Origin: Pseudomonas paralcaligenes
GTDB lineage: Bacteria; Pseudomonadota; Gammaproteobacteria; Pseudomonadales; Pseudomonadaceae
Length of the DNA stretch: 64,000 nucleotides
Assembly: GCF_019655855.1 (NCBI RefSeq)
Contig: NZ_BPFX01000020.1
Span: 1-64,000 of the forward strand
Direction of reading: 5' to 3'
The position numbers and the translations under genes are program-made. Below, in pieces: positions 13,983 through 22,299 of the stretch. A model generated the notes under the pieces. It saw only the letters and a program-made list of their open reading frames with translations. It had not been told where the DNA came from and did not search any database. Position 1 is the stretch's first letter; each line of letters opens with the position of its first letter.

Positions 13983-15508
13983 GTCTGCGTCAATCCATGG
14001 CCGGCCTGCACACCTGGGGCGGGCTGCTGCCCAGTTGGCTGCTCTACGTGATCATCCTGACCGGCACCATCGCCTGCTTCGACAAGGAGCTGGATCGCTG
14101 GATGCGTCCCGCCCTGCACCAGGAAGCGGCGGCGACCATGAGCCCCGACCAGATGCGTGGCTGGCTGCAACGCAACGTCAAGGACGAGCTGCATGCCTTC
14201 TGGATGCACGGCCCGAGCGAGCGCGAGCCTTACTGGCGCCTGGGTTGGGAAGTCGATGGCTCGGACCAGCGCGGCAACCTGACCTTTGCCCCCGGCGGTG
14301 GCGAGCCGCTGCCGGAAACCGTCGGCGGCGACTTCTTCTTCCGCCTGCACTACACCCTGCACGCGGGCATGCCCGGGGTGTACATCGTCGGCCTGGCCGG
14401 GATGTTCATGCTGGTCGCGCTGATCTCGGGGGTGATCATCCACCGCCGCATCTTCAAGGACTTCTTCACCCTGCGCCCGAAGGCCAACGGCCAGCGCGCC
14501 TGGCTGGACGCCCATAACCTGTTCGGCGTGGTGGGCTTTCCGTTCCATCTGGTGCTGGCCTACACCGGGGTGCTGATCTTCGTCTCCAACTTCATGCCGG
14601 CCGGCCTGCTGGTGGCCTACAAGGGCGACATCGAGCACTTCTTCACCGAGGTGACCGGCGCCTACCACCGGGAGGAGGCGCACCAGCCGGCGCCGCCGCC
14701 GATGTCCCTCGACACCCTGGTCGAGCGCTCGCGCCAGCACTGGGGCGACGGCGAGGCGGGCTGGATCAGCGTGCACCACCCGGGAGACGCCTCGGCCGTG
14801 GTGGAGGTCAGCGAGCTGAGCCGCGAGTCGCGGATCGGCCGCCCGCTGTCCGGGCTGACCTACGACGCCGCCAGCGGCGAGCTGCTGCACGAACAGCGGC
14901 CGCCCGCCGGCTACGCGACCTACACCTGGCTGGCCGGCCTGCACATGGTGCAGTTCGGCGGTAGCCTGGTGCGCGGCCTGTACCTGCTGCTGGGGCTGGC
15001 GGGCTGCGCCATGCTGATCGGCGGGGTGCGGGTCTGGGTGACCAAGCGCGAGGCTCGCGGTGGCGCCGGTATCGGCGTGGTGCGCGCGCTCAACGGCGCG
15101 GTGTTCGGCGGCCTGCCGCTGGCCAGCCTGGCACTGCTGTGGGGCAACCGCCTGATTCCCGCGGAGCTGGCCGAGCGCGCCTCGGCCGAGGCCTGGGTGT
15201 TCGTCGGTGCCTGGCTGCTGCTGGCCGTCTGGGCGCTGCTGCAGCACCGCCAGCCGCGTCGCCTGCTCAGCCTGCAGCTGGCGCTGGGCGCCGTGCTGGC
15301 CCTGGGGCTGCCGCTGCTCAACGGCCTGACCACCGAGCACGGCCACCTGCTGTCGACCCTCGCCCGTGGCGACTGGGGCCTGGCCGGCGTCGACCTGTTC
15401 CTGATCGTGGCGGGGCTGCTCAGCGCCCTGTACGCCTGGCGCTTTTCCCGGCCGCAGGCGGCCCCGGCGCCTCGCGCTCGCCGTGCCCTGGTCGAGGAGG
15501 CCGCCTGA
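13979..15508 (+). CDS. PepSY-associated membrane protein, probable siderophore-iron utilisation factor
   Basis: 509-aa inner-membrane protein of the PepSY_TM family (FhuF-independent, FegB/FsrB-like group). The N-terminal helix has HTWGGLLPSWLLYVIILTGT; conserved His residues sit in FFRLHYTLH and HNLFGVVGFPFHLVLAYTG; the large periplasmic PepSY part is at about 170-340; several C-terminal helices follow. Such proteins are believed to help reduce or handle ferric siderophores; experimental support is limited. Coupled by ATGA overlap to the DUF3649 gene and by TGATG to the DUF3325 gene, downstream of receptor 1. Confidence 0.8.
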   Translation: MSLRQSMAGLHTWGGLLPSWLLYVIILTGTIACFDKELDRWMRPALHQEAAATMSPDQMRGWLQRNVKDELHAFWMHGPSEREPYWRLGWEVDGSDQRGNLTFAPGGGEPLPETVGGDFFFRLHYTLHAGMPGVYIVGLAGMFMLVALISGVIIHRRIFKDFFTLRPKANGQRAWLDAHNLFGVVGFPFHLVLAYTGVLIFVSNFMPAGLLVAYKGDIEHFFTEVTGAYHREEAHQPAPPPMSLDTLVERSRQHWGDGEAGWISVHHPGDASAVVEVSELSRESRIGRPLSGLTYDAASGELLHEQRPPAGYATYTWLAGLHMVQFGGSLVRGLYLLLGLAGCAMLIGGVRVWVTKREARGGAGIGVVRALNGAVFGGLPLASLALLWGNRLIPAELAERASAEAWVFVGAWLLLAVWALLQHRQPRRLLSLQLALGAVLALGLPLLNGLTTEHGHLLSTLARGDWGLAGVDLFLIVAGLLSALYAWRFSRPQAAPAPRARRALVEEAA

Positions 15509-15831
15509 TGTTGCTGCTCGCCTTCGCCCTGAGTTACCTGGCCATGGCCGCCCTGTGCCTGGCCATGTCCCGTCACCACAAGGCGCTGCTGGGCGGCGCC
15601 CCCGGCCCGGCCCGCCAGCGCGGCCTGCGCGCGTTCGCCGCGCTCGGTCTGGGGCTCGCCCTGGCACTGTGCTGGAGCGCGCGTGGCGGCGACATCGGCG
15701 CCGTGCTCTGGCTGTGCCTGGTGATGCTCGCCGGCCTGCTGGTGGCGGCCCTGCTGGCCTGGCGCGAGCGCTGGCTGCTGCCGCTGGCGCTCGGCCTGCC
15801 GCTGGCCGGCGGTGTGGGCCTGATGTTCTGA
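15508..15831 (+). CDS. DUF3325 family small membrane protein
   Basis: 107-aa protein with about four hydrophobic segments and a short conserved MSRHHKALLG loop near residue 20, as in DUF3325 proteins that accompany PepSY iron-utilisation genes. The start at ATG 15508 shares a base with the preceding stop, which indicates coupling. The longer frame beginning at 15139 lies inside the PepSY gene and is rejected. Confidence 0.75.
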   Translation: MLLLAFALSYLAMAALCLAMSRHHKALLGGAPGPARQRGLRAFAALGLGLALALCWSARGGDIGAVLWLCLVMLAGLLVAALLAWRERWLLPLALGLPLAGGVGLMF

Positions 15832-15904
15832 TCGACGAGCTACGCCCTGTCTGTGCCTCACCCCTGTAGGAGCGAGCTTTGCTCGCGAATGGAATTGATG
15901 TTCA

Positions 15905-15969
15905 CGTAGGGTGCGCCACGCGCACCGGAAGGCCCGCACAGGACCCCGGTGCGCATGGCGCACCCTACG
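15905..15969. repeat. GTAGGGTGCGC-type paired inverted repeat
   Basis: Outer arms CGTAGGGTGCGCC and GGCGCACCCTACG with inner arms CGCACCGG / CCGGTGCG. A related half-unit is present at about 22245-22290. A common dispersed intergenic repeat in Pseudomonas. Confidence 0.7.
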
Positions 15970-16029
15970 CGATGGCGCTTCAGGAAGTCGCCCATAAAAA
16001 AGGCTATGTCCCCGTTAGTTGTTGCACAC

Positions 16030-16082
16030 CTTGTGGGAGCGGATTTATCCGCGAATTTCGCGGCCAAGGCCGCTCCCACAAG
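16030..16082. repeat. GTGGGAGCGG-type REP pair
   Basis: Arms CTTGTGGGAGCGG and CCGCTCCCACAAG enclose GCGAATTTCGCGGCCAAGG. The same REP type recurs at 47193-47225 and, as two inverted units, at 61215-61295. Confidence 0.75.
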
Positions 16083-16101
16083 AGCAGGACACATGGCCAT
16101 G

Positions 16102-16129
16102 AAAAAGCCAGCGCATGCGCCGGCTTTTT
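16102..16129 (-). terminator. intrinsic terminator of receptor gene 2
   Basis: AAAAA, then GCCaGCGC / GCGCcGGC, then TTTTT: a hairpin with A/T tails on both sides, 16 bp beyond the receptor stop at 16145. It could serve both strands. Confidence 0.65.
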
Positions 16130-16144
16130 CGTGCCTCCCCCCGA

Positions 16145-18643
16145 TCAGAAGTCGAGGGTATAGCTCAGGCTGTAGGTGCGGCCACGGCCCTTGTAGTCGA
16201 ACATCTCCACCGGCGCGAGGGCGCCGTAGAACACCTGGGCGCGCTGGCCCCAGACTGAGGTGTAGTCCTTGTCCAGCAGGTTCTGGATGCCGAAGTTCAG
16301 GGTGCCCACCGGCAGGGCGTGGCTGCCCAGCACGTCGAAGGTGGCGTAGCCATCGATCTTCTGGTCGTTCTCGTCGCTCAGGTTGAAGGTGCGCACGGCC
16401 TGCAGGCGCAGGCTGGTGACGCCGTCCTGCCAGCCGACGAAGGCGGTGGCCTTGGAGGGGCTGCCGGCGGTGACATCCTGCTTCACCCAGCGCTCGTCGC
16501 TCTTCTGCTGCGAACGGATGGCCAGGGCGCTGGCGCCGACCTGCCACTGCTCGCCCAGCCAGTAGCTGAACTGGCCTTCCAGGCCGTAGTTGCGCTTCTT
16601 GTCATCCAGTTGCTCGACCAGCAGGCTGGTGCGGTTGTAGGTGATGCTCTTGTCCGACCAGGCGTAGAAGGCGGCCAGCTGGGCGTCCAGGCCGTCCGCG
16701 TAGTGGCGCCAGCCGAACTCGACCTGCTTGGTCTTGATCCCGTCCAGCGCCGAGTCCTCGACGTTGACGCCCTGGTTCAGGCGCCAGTGGCTGCCGACCA
16801 GGGTGTAGCTGCCCTGGCCATAGTACTTGGCCGGGTCGGGCAGCTCGAAGCCCTCGGAGTAGTTGGCCCATACCTGCTGCGCCTTGTTCAGCTTGTAGAC
16901 CAGGCCGAGGTTGTAGAGGTCGACGTCGTATTCCTTCTCGCCGCCGGGAATCGCGTCGGCGCTGCTGCCGATGCCCTTGCTGATGGAGATCTGCTGGGTC
17001 GCGGCGACGAAGTCGCCGACGTCGGTGGTGATCTCCTGGCGGCGCCAGCCGCCGGACAGGGTCAGGTCGTCGGTGATCTTCCAGCTGAGCTGGGCAAAGG
17101 CGGACTGGCTGTCGGTGTCGATGCCCGGGTAGCGGCCGACGCGGGCGTAGCGGTCGGCGACCAGGCCGCCGCTGGAGGCGGCCTGGCCCAGGTCGAACAT
17201 GCTCTGGCTGGAGTCGAAGTTCTCCCACTCCAGGTCGACGCCGTAGTTCAGGCTGACACGTTCCCACTCCTTCACCAGCACGGCCTTGAGGCCGTAGTAG
17301 TCGGTGTCCTGCTGCGAAGCGGAGTAGTAGGACTGCAGCGGGTTGACCGCGCCGGTGCCGGTGAAGCGCACGGAGGGGAAGGGCTGGAAGGCCATCTTCT
17401 CGCTGCGGTAGTAGCCCTGCAGGTAGACGTCGTGACCGAGCACCTCGGGGATGTGGTAGGTGGCGTTGTACTGCTGGCGCTCGGTGCGCGGTTCGAGGTC
17501 GTAGCTGGCGCCGTCGCGGATGTCGAAGTCGCTGGCGCCGGTCAGGGCCTGGAAGTTGTCGCCGAGGAACAGGCCCTTGTCGCCGTCGTAGCCGGAGTCG
17601 TACCACTGCATGCCCAGGCTCAGGCTGTGCTGGTTGGGCAGCAGGATGTCCAGGCTGCCCATGATGTCGACGGAGCGGTTGTACTGTAGGTCGGTCTGGG
17701 TGATGTCCAGCAGCACCTGGTCGCCGTTGCCGTCGTAGGCCGCGCCGTTGCGCTGGTAGGCCACGGCCAGGCGGCCGTTGACGGTCTCGCTGCCGCCGCC
17801 GACCGACTGCGCCACGCGCCAGTCCACGTCGTCGCTCTGGCGCAGGCCGCTGCGCACGCCCACCTCGCTGGAGAAATGGGCCGGGCCGGATTCGCCCTTC
17901 CTGGTGACGATGTTGATGATGCCGCCGGTGGCGCCGCCGCCGTATACCGCGCTGGCGCCGGAGAGCACTTCGATGCGCTCGATGTTGAACGGGTCGATGG
18001 AGTCGAACTGGCGGCTGATGCCGCGGGAGCTGTTCAGCGACACGCCGTCGATCATCACCAGGGCGCTGCGCCCGCGCAGGTTCTGGCCGTAGTTGGTGCG
18101 CCCCTGCGGGCCGATGTCGAGGCCGGGGATCAGCTGGCCCAGGGCTTCCTTGAGCGGCACGCCGGCCTTGGTCTGCTCCTGCAGCTGGGCACTGCCGATG
18201 ACCCACACGGTGCCGGGCAGCTCGCTGATACTGGTCGGCGCGCGCGAGCCGATCACCACTTGGCGGTCGATCTCCAGGCCCACGCCGGCCAGTTGCAGGG
18301 TGTAGCCGCTGCCGCCGGAGACAGCGCGCAGGCCGCTGCCTTCCAGCAGCGCGGCGAGGCCGTCGGCGACGCCGTATTCGCCGTTCAGGCCTCGGGTGGT
18401 GCGGCCGGAGGTCAGGTCGGTGCTGAACGAAAGCAGCACGCCGGCCTGTTCGCCGAACTGGTTGAGCGCACTTTCCAGGTCGCCGGCGGGAATCTGGAAC
18501 GACTGGCGGCTTTCCTGCTGGCTGGCGGCGACGGCGGGCAGGGCCGGCGCCAGGCCGGCGGCGAGGCCCAGGCCGAGGATCAGGGGCTGCAGGGCGCGGC
18601 CGAGCGGCGCGCGGGCGAACGGGGCGAGACGGAGTGGACGCAT
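16145..18643 (-). CDS. TonB-dependent receptor with STN domain, IutA/ChtA-like (unit 2)
   Basis: 832-aa outer-membrane receptor. A signal peptide (ending ALPAVAA, about residue 40) precedes an STN domain (FQIPAGDLESALNQFGEQAGVLLSF). The plug closely follows the aerobactin receptor IutA: EALGQLIPGLDIGPQGRTNY, LRGRSALVMIDGVSLNSSRG, RQFDSIDPFNIERIEVLSGA and AVYGGGATGGIINIVTRKG. It ends YSLSYTLDF. The probable ligand is a citrate-hydroxamate siderophore (aerobactin, schizokinen, rhizobactin); this follows from family resemblance only. ATG 18643 is preferred over TTG 18658. It is the last gene of a sigma-FecR-receptor unit read leftwards, 96 bp after fecR. A 20-bp-period direct repeat lies in that gap. 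Confidence 0.88.
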   Translation of the reverse strand: MRPLRLAPFARAPLGRALQPLILGLGLAAGLAPALPAVAASQQESRQSFQIPAGDLESALNQFGEQAGVLLSFSTDLTSGRTTRGLNGEYGVADGLAALLEGSGLRAVSGGSGYTLQLAGVGLEIDRQVVIGSRAPTSISELPGTVWVIGSAQLQEQTKAGVPLKEALGQLIPGLDIGPQGRTNYGQNLRGRSALVMIDGVSLNSSRGISRQFDSIDPFNIERIEVLSGASAVYGGGATGGIINIVTRKGESGPAHFSSEVGVRSGLRQSDDVDWRVAQSVGGGSETVNGRLAVAYQRNGAAYDGNGDQVLLDITQTDLQYNRSVDIMGSLDILLPNQHSLSLGMQWYDSGYDGDKGLFLGDNFQALTGASDFDIRDGASYDLEPRTERQQYNATYHIPEVLGHDVYLQGYYRSEKMAFQPFPSVRFTGTGAVNPLQSYYSASQQDTDYYGLKAVLVKEWERVSLNYGVDLEWENFDSSQSMFDLGQAASSGGLVADRYARVGRYPGIDTDSQSAFAQLSWKITDDLTLSGGWRRQEITTDVGDFVAATQQISISKGIGSSADAIPGGEKEYDVDLYNLGLVYKLNKAQQVWANYSEGFELPDPAKYYGQGSYTLVGSHWRLNQGVNVEDSALDGIKTKQVEFGWRHYADGLDAQLAAFYAWSDKSITYNRTSLLVEQLDDKKRNYGLEGQFSYWLGEQWQVGASALAIRSQQKSDERWVKQDVTAGSPSKATAFVGWQDGVTSLRLQAVRTFNLSDENDQKIDGYATFDVLGSHALPVGTLNFGIQNLLDKDYTSVWGQRAQVFYGALAPVEMFDYKGRGRTYSLSYTLDF

Positions 18644-18695
18644 GGACTTCTCGTGCAAGGTGAAGTGGAGGAGGTTCTAGCCCTTGTCACGCGAG

Positions 18696-18730
18696 CGGCG
18701 GAAAAAGGTTCAGGTCGGCGGAAAAAAGTT
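18696..18730 (-). promoter_or_regulatory. direct repeat in receptor-2 promoter region
   Basis: CGGCGGAAAAAGGTT (18696-18710) and CGGCGGAAAAAAGTT (18716-18730) differ at one position and are spaced exactly 20 bp apart between fecR and the receptor start. This is a candidate binding element for the cognate ECF sigma or another regulator; function is inferred from position only. Confidence 0.4.
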
Positions 18731-18739
18731 TCGTGCGGC

Positions 18740-19678
18740 TCAGGCGCGCGGCTGCACGCTGACCCAGTAGCGGGTGAAGCGGTGCACGCGCACCGGCAGG
18801 GCGGCGGGCAGCAGGTCGAGGATTCGCTCGCTGTCGTCCAGCGGGTAGCTGCCCGACAGGCGCAGGTCGGCGATGGCCGGGTCGCAGCCCAGGCGGCCGT
18901 GGCGGTAACGGTTCAGCTCGGCGAGGAAGTCGGCCAGGCGCATGCCGCTGGCGACCAGCATGCCGCGGGTCCAGGCGCTGGCGTTGGGGTCGAGGCCGTC
19001 CGGCGCGGTGCTGGTGTGGCTGTCGAAGCGCAGGCGCTGGCCGCCACTGAGGCGCTGGCTGGTGCCGTCCAGTGGGCGCACCAGCGCATGGCCTTCGTAC
19101 AGGCTGAGCGCACAGCTGGGGCCGTACAGGCGCACGCCCAGGCTGCCGCGTTCGGCGAGCACCAGCCCCTGGGGCGTGGCGATGCGCAGGGGCGGCAGGT
19201 CGGCGCGATTGTGCACGAGGATCTCGCCGCGCCGCAGTTCGATCAGCCGTTGCCGGGCATCGAAGCGGATGTTCACCGCGCTGTCGGTGTTGATGAGCAG
19301 TTGCGAGCCGTCGTCCAGCGCCAGGTCCAGGCGCTCGCCCACGGCGGTCCTGCGGTCGGCCAGGTAGGGTTGCCAGGGCTGGCGCTGCAGGCCCCAGCCG
19401 GTGGCGCCGAGCGCGCTCAGCACCAGCAGGGCCTTCAGGGCAGTGCGCCGCTGCGGCGAGGGCTGCGCCTCCAGTGCCTGGCGGCCGAGCCATGGCGGCA
19501 GTGCGCTCAGCCGGTCGTTGAGCTGTTCGATGCGCTGCCAGGCCCGTTCGTGCTCGCCGGCGGCCGCGCGCCAGTCGCGCCACGCCTGGCGGCGCCGCTC
19601 GCTGGCGCCGGCCTGCAGCTCCACCAGCCATTGCACGGCCTGCTCGGCGACGGCCGGATCGATGGGAGACTGCTTCAT
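18740..19678 (-). CDS. FecR-type anti-sigma / signal transducer (unit 2)
   Basis: 312-aa FecR homologue. The cytoplasmic N-terminus has AVQWLVELQAGAS and EHERAWQRIEQLNDRL, a membrane segment is near residues 80-96 (LKALLVLSALGATGWGL), the FecR domain has TAVGERLDLALDDGSQLLIN, and the C-terminal STN-like domain has DPAIADLRLSGSYPLDDSERIL. It begins 4 bp after the sigma stop and precedes the IutA-like receptor, so the three form one signalling unit. Confidence 0.9.
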   Translation of the reverse strand: MKQSPIDPAVAEQAVQWLVELQAGASERRRQAWRDWRAAAGEHERAWQRIEQLNDRLSALPPWLGRQALEAQPSPQRRTALKALLVLSALGATGWGLQRQPWQPYLADRRTAVGERLDLALDDGSQLLINTDSAVNIRFDARQRLIELRRGEILVHNRADLPPLRIATPQGLVLAERGSLGVRLYGPSCALSLYEGHALVRPLDGTSQRLSGGQRLRFDSHTSTAPDGLDPNASAWTRGMLVASGMRLADFLAELNRYRHGRLGCDPAIADLRLSGSYPLDDSERILDLLPAALPVRVHRFTRYWVSVQPRA

Positions 19679-19682
19679 CCGC

Positions 19683-20192
19683 TCAGGCCTCCGGCGCGAA
19701 GTAGCACTGCAGTGCGGCCCTGGCCATGTAGCGCTTGACGCTGGAGAGGGAGATGCCGAGCTGCTCGGCCACCTCGGGGTAGGTCAGGCCGTCGAGCTGG
19801 ACCAGCAGGAAGGTCCGGCGCGCCAGGGGCGGCAGGCCGTCGAGCAGGCGATCCAGTTCGAGCAGGGTCTCCAGGATGATTGCCTGCGCCTCGGCGGAGG
19901 GAGCGGTTTCCTCGGGCAGGGCGGCGAGGCTTTCGAGGTAGGCGCGCTCGATGTCCTGGCGGCGGAAGTGGTTGGCCAGCACGCGCTTGGCGACGGTGGT
20001 GAGGAACGCCCGTGGCTCGCGCAGGCTGGGCAGCTCGCGCCCGGCGAGTACGCGCAGGAAGGTGTCCTGGGCCAGGTCGGCGGCGTTTTGCGGGCAATGC
20101 AGGCGACGGCGCAGCCAGCCATTGAGCCAGCCGTGATGATCGCTGTAGAGACTGTGCAGCGACTGCTGCGAGGCGGCTTCCCCGGTCGACAC
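19683..20192 (-). CDS. FecI-type ECF sigma factor (unit 2)
   Basis: 169-aa ECF sigma factor: CPQNAADLAQDTFLRVLAGRE and PRAFLTTVAKRVLANHFRR in region 2, and TFLLVQLDGLTYPEVAEQL followed by ISLSSVKRYM in region 4. GTG start at 20192. A good Fur-box-like sequence sits 40 bp upstream at 20232-20250, so expression is probably repressed by Fe-Fur, as usual for iron-starvation sigma factors. First gene of the sigma-fecR-receptor unit. Confidence 0.9.
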   Translation of the reverse strand: MSTGEAASQQSLHSLYSDHHGWLNGWLRRRLHCPQNAADLAQDTFLRVLAGRELPSLREPRAFLTTVAKRVLANHFRRQDIERAYLESLAALPEETAPSAEAQAIILETLLELDRLLDGLPPLARRTFLLVQLDGLTYPEVAEQLGISLSSVKRYMARAALQCYFAPEA

Positions 20193-20231
20193 CCGCGTTT
20201 CCCCCGACTGCCCGAATACGAGAGCATATTA

Positions 20232-20250
20232 AATAATAATTATTCTTATC
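20232..20250 (-). promoter_or_regulatory. Fur box upstream of ECF sigma 2
   Basis: On the minus strand the 19-mer is GATAAGAATAATTATTATT, matching the classical GATAATGATAATCATTATC box at 15 of 19 positions. It is an AT-rich island in GC-rich surroundings, 40 bp before the sigma start. Confidence 0.7.
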
Positions 20251-20335
20251 ATATCGGCGGCGAGCGGGCGCGGCAATCGCGTGGCCGAGGAATGGCCATC
20301 GGGCGGGGAGAGGGCGTTTCGCGGGTGAGCGGTCG

Positions 20336-21205
20336 TCAGCGCTGGCTGCGCAGCAGGCCGGGCGCGGCGCCGAAGGCCTGGCGGAAGCGGTTGCTGAAGT
20401 GGCTGGCGCTGGCGAAGCCGCAGGCCAGGGCGATCTCGCCCAGGGGCAGGTCACCGTGGCGCAGCAGCTCCCGCGCCCGCAGCAGGCGGCGCTGCAGCAC
20501 GTAGCGGTGGGGCGGCAGGCCGAAGCTGTGACGGAACATGCGGGCGAAGTGGTATTCCGAGAGGGACGCCATCCGGGCCAGTTCCTCCAGGCCCAGCGAC
20601 TCGCCCAGGTGCTGTTCGATGTAGTCCGCCAGGCGCCGGCGCAGATGCGGCGCCAGACCACCCTTCAGGCGCAGGCCCTGGCGCCGCCCGACCTGGGTCA
20701 GCAGCACGTGGCTGATCATCTCGTGGGCCAGCGTGCCGGCCAGCAGGCGCTCGCCCGGCTCGTTCCAGTCCAGGCCCACCAGCTGGTGAAACCGGCCGGC
20801 CAGGCGCGGGTCGTCGAGGAAGGTGATCTCGTTCAGCTGCAGCTCGCGCGGCTCGCGGTCCAGCAGGGCGACGGCGCTGGCGGCGAAGCGCTGCGGGCTG
20901 ACGTAGAGGTGGGCGAGCTGGATGTCGCCGTTGATCACCCAGGACGACTCGTGGCCGGCCGGCAGCACGCACAGCTTGTCCGGCGAGCCCTTGTCGCCGG
21001 GGCGCTCGCGGCGGAAGGTGCCGGTACCCCCGGCCAGGTAGCAGGACAGGGTGTGGTGGCTCGGCCCCTGGTAGTCGCGGGCGTCGTGGTGGTTGGTCCA
21101 CTGCGCCACCGCCAGATCGTCACCCAGCTCCGTGCCACGCAGCAGGCGCGCGTTGGGCGAACTGCTGAGCGACTGGAAGACCAGGTTCTGTTCGAGGACG
21201 GCCAT
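20336..21205 (-). CDS. AraC-family transcriptional regulator
   Basis: 289-aa regulator. The first about 180 residues form a cupin-like sensor (SCYLAGGTGTFRRERPG, LCVLPAGHESSWVINGDIQ), and the C-terminal AraC domain has LGLEELARMASLSEYHFARMF and LGEIALACGFASASHFSNRF. It diverges from the DMT transporter at 21349, a likely target. The layout mirrors the AraC/EamA pair at 2259-4131, though the regulators differ in length and sensor sequence. Confidence 0.88.
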   Translation of the reverse strand: MAVLEQNLVFQSLSSSPNARLLRGTELGDDLAVAQWTNHHDARDYQGPSHHTLSCYLAGGTGTFRRERPGDKGSPDKLCVLPAGHESSWVINGDIQLAHLYVSPQRFAASAVALLDREPRELQLNEITFLDDPRLAGRFHQLVGLDWNEPGERLLAGTLAHEMISHVLLTQVGRRQGLRLKGGLAPHLRRRLADYIEQHLGESLGLEELARMASLSEYHFARMFRHSFGLPPHRYVLQRRLLRARELLRHGDLPLGEIALACGFASASHFSNRFRQAFGAAPGLLRSQR

Positions 21206-21348
21206 GGTGTGGACATCGGGCGGTGGGGATGCCTGTCATCCTACTCCGCCGGGGCGCCGGCGCCAGCGGTGGGCGACGGATAAGCGCAATTTCGTGCAAG
21301 CGCGAGCCTGCGGTCGGGCGCGAGACTGTGCGGGTCAAGGAGCCTGCC

Positions 21349-22248
21349 ATGAACCTGTCGCTGTACCTGCTCACCGTCCTGATCTGGGGCACCACCTGGA
21401 TCGCCCTCAAGCTGCAACTGGGCGAGGTGGCCATCCCGCTGTCCATCGCCTACCGGTTCGCCCTGGCGGCCCTGGTGCTGTTCGCCATGCTCCTGCTCAG
21501 CCGCCGCCTGCAGCGGCTGGACCGGCGCGGCCAGCTGCTGTGCCTGGCCCAGGGCCTGTGCCTGTTCTGCCTAAACTTCATGTGCTTCTACACCGCCAGC
21601 CAGTGGATACCCAGCGGCCTGGTGGCGGTGATCTTCTCCACCGCCACCCTGTGGAACGCGCTCAACGCCCGCGTCTTCATGGGCCGGCGCATCGCCGCCA
21701 ACGTGCTGGTCGGCGGCGCGCTGGGGCTGCTCGGCCTGGGCCTGCTGTTCTGGCCGGAACTCGCCGGCCACGAGGCAAGCCGCGAGACCCTGATCGGGCT
21801 GGGCCTGGCCCTGCTCGGCACCCTGTGCTTCTCCGCGGGCAACATGCTGTCCAGCCTGCAGCAGCAGGCCGGGTTCCGGCCGCTGACCACCAACGCCTGG
21901 GGCATGCTGTATGGCGCGCTGCTGCTGCTCGGCTACTGCCTGGCGAGCGGCGTGCCCTTCGCCTTCGAGGTGAATACCCGCTACATCGGCTCGCTGCTGT
22001 ACCTGGCGATCCCCGGCTCGGTGATCGGCTTCACTGCCTATCTGACCCTGGTCGGGCGCATGGGCCCGGAGCGCGCGGCCTACTGCACTGTGTTGTTCCC
22101 GGTGGTGGCGCTGAACATCTCGGTGTTCGTCGAAGGCTACCAGTGGACCCTGCCCGCGCTGCTCGGGCTCGGCCTGGTGATGGTCGGCAACGTGCTGGTG
22201 TTCCGCCAGCCGAGGCCGGTGGCGCAGGCTGTACAACCGAGCACGTAG
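21349..22248 (+). CDS. EamA/DMT-family transporter
   Basis: 299-aa membrane protein with about ten helices and two EamA repeats (LTVLIWGTTWIALKLQLGEV at the start; SLQQQAGFRPLTTNAWGML opening the second). ATG 21349 has AAGGAG upstream; the longer frame from 21223 is rejected. Likely an exporter of small metabolites, substrate unknown. Divergent from the AraC-type regulator. Confidence 0.87.
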   Translation: MNLSLYLLTVLIWGTTWIALKLQLGEVAIPLSIAYRFALAALVLFAMLLLSRRLQRLDRRGQLLCLAQGLCLFCLNFMCFYTASQWIPSGLVAVIFSTATLWNALNARVFMGRRIAANVLVGGALGLLGLGLLFWPELAGHEASRETLIGLGLALLGTLCFSAGNMLSSLQQQAGFRPLTTNAWGMLYGALLLLGYCLASGVPFAFEVNTRYIGSLLYLAIPGSVIGFTAYLTLVGRMGPERAAYCTVLFPVVALNISVFVEGYQWTLPALLGLGLVMVGNVLVFRQPRPVAQAVQPST

Positions 22249-22299
22249 GGTGCGCCGCGCGCACCTGGCGGTCCCGAGGAAATCGGTGCGCGCAATGGA

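Larger units (their letters stand above)
15832..16144. other. repeat-filled intergenic region between convergent iron loci
   Basis: 313 bp without a supportable gene. It holds three separate palindromic repeat units: 15866-15890 (GTAGGAGCGAGC...GCTCGCGAAT), 15905-15969 (CGTAGGGTGCGCC paired with GGCGCACCCTACG) and 16030-16082 (CTTGTGGGAGCGG paired with CCGCTCCCACAAG). These are followed by a probable terminator at 16102-16129. Confidence 0.7.
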
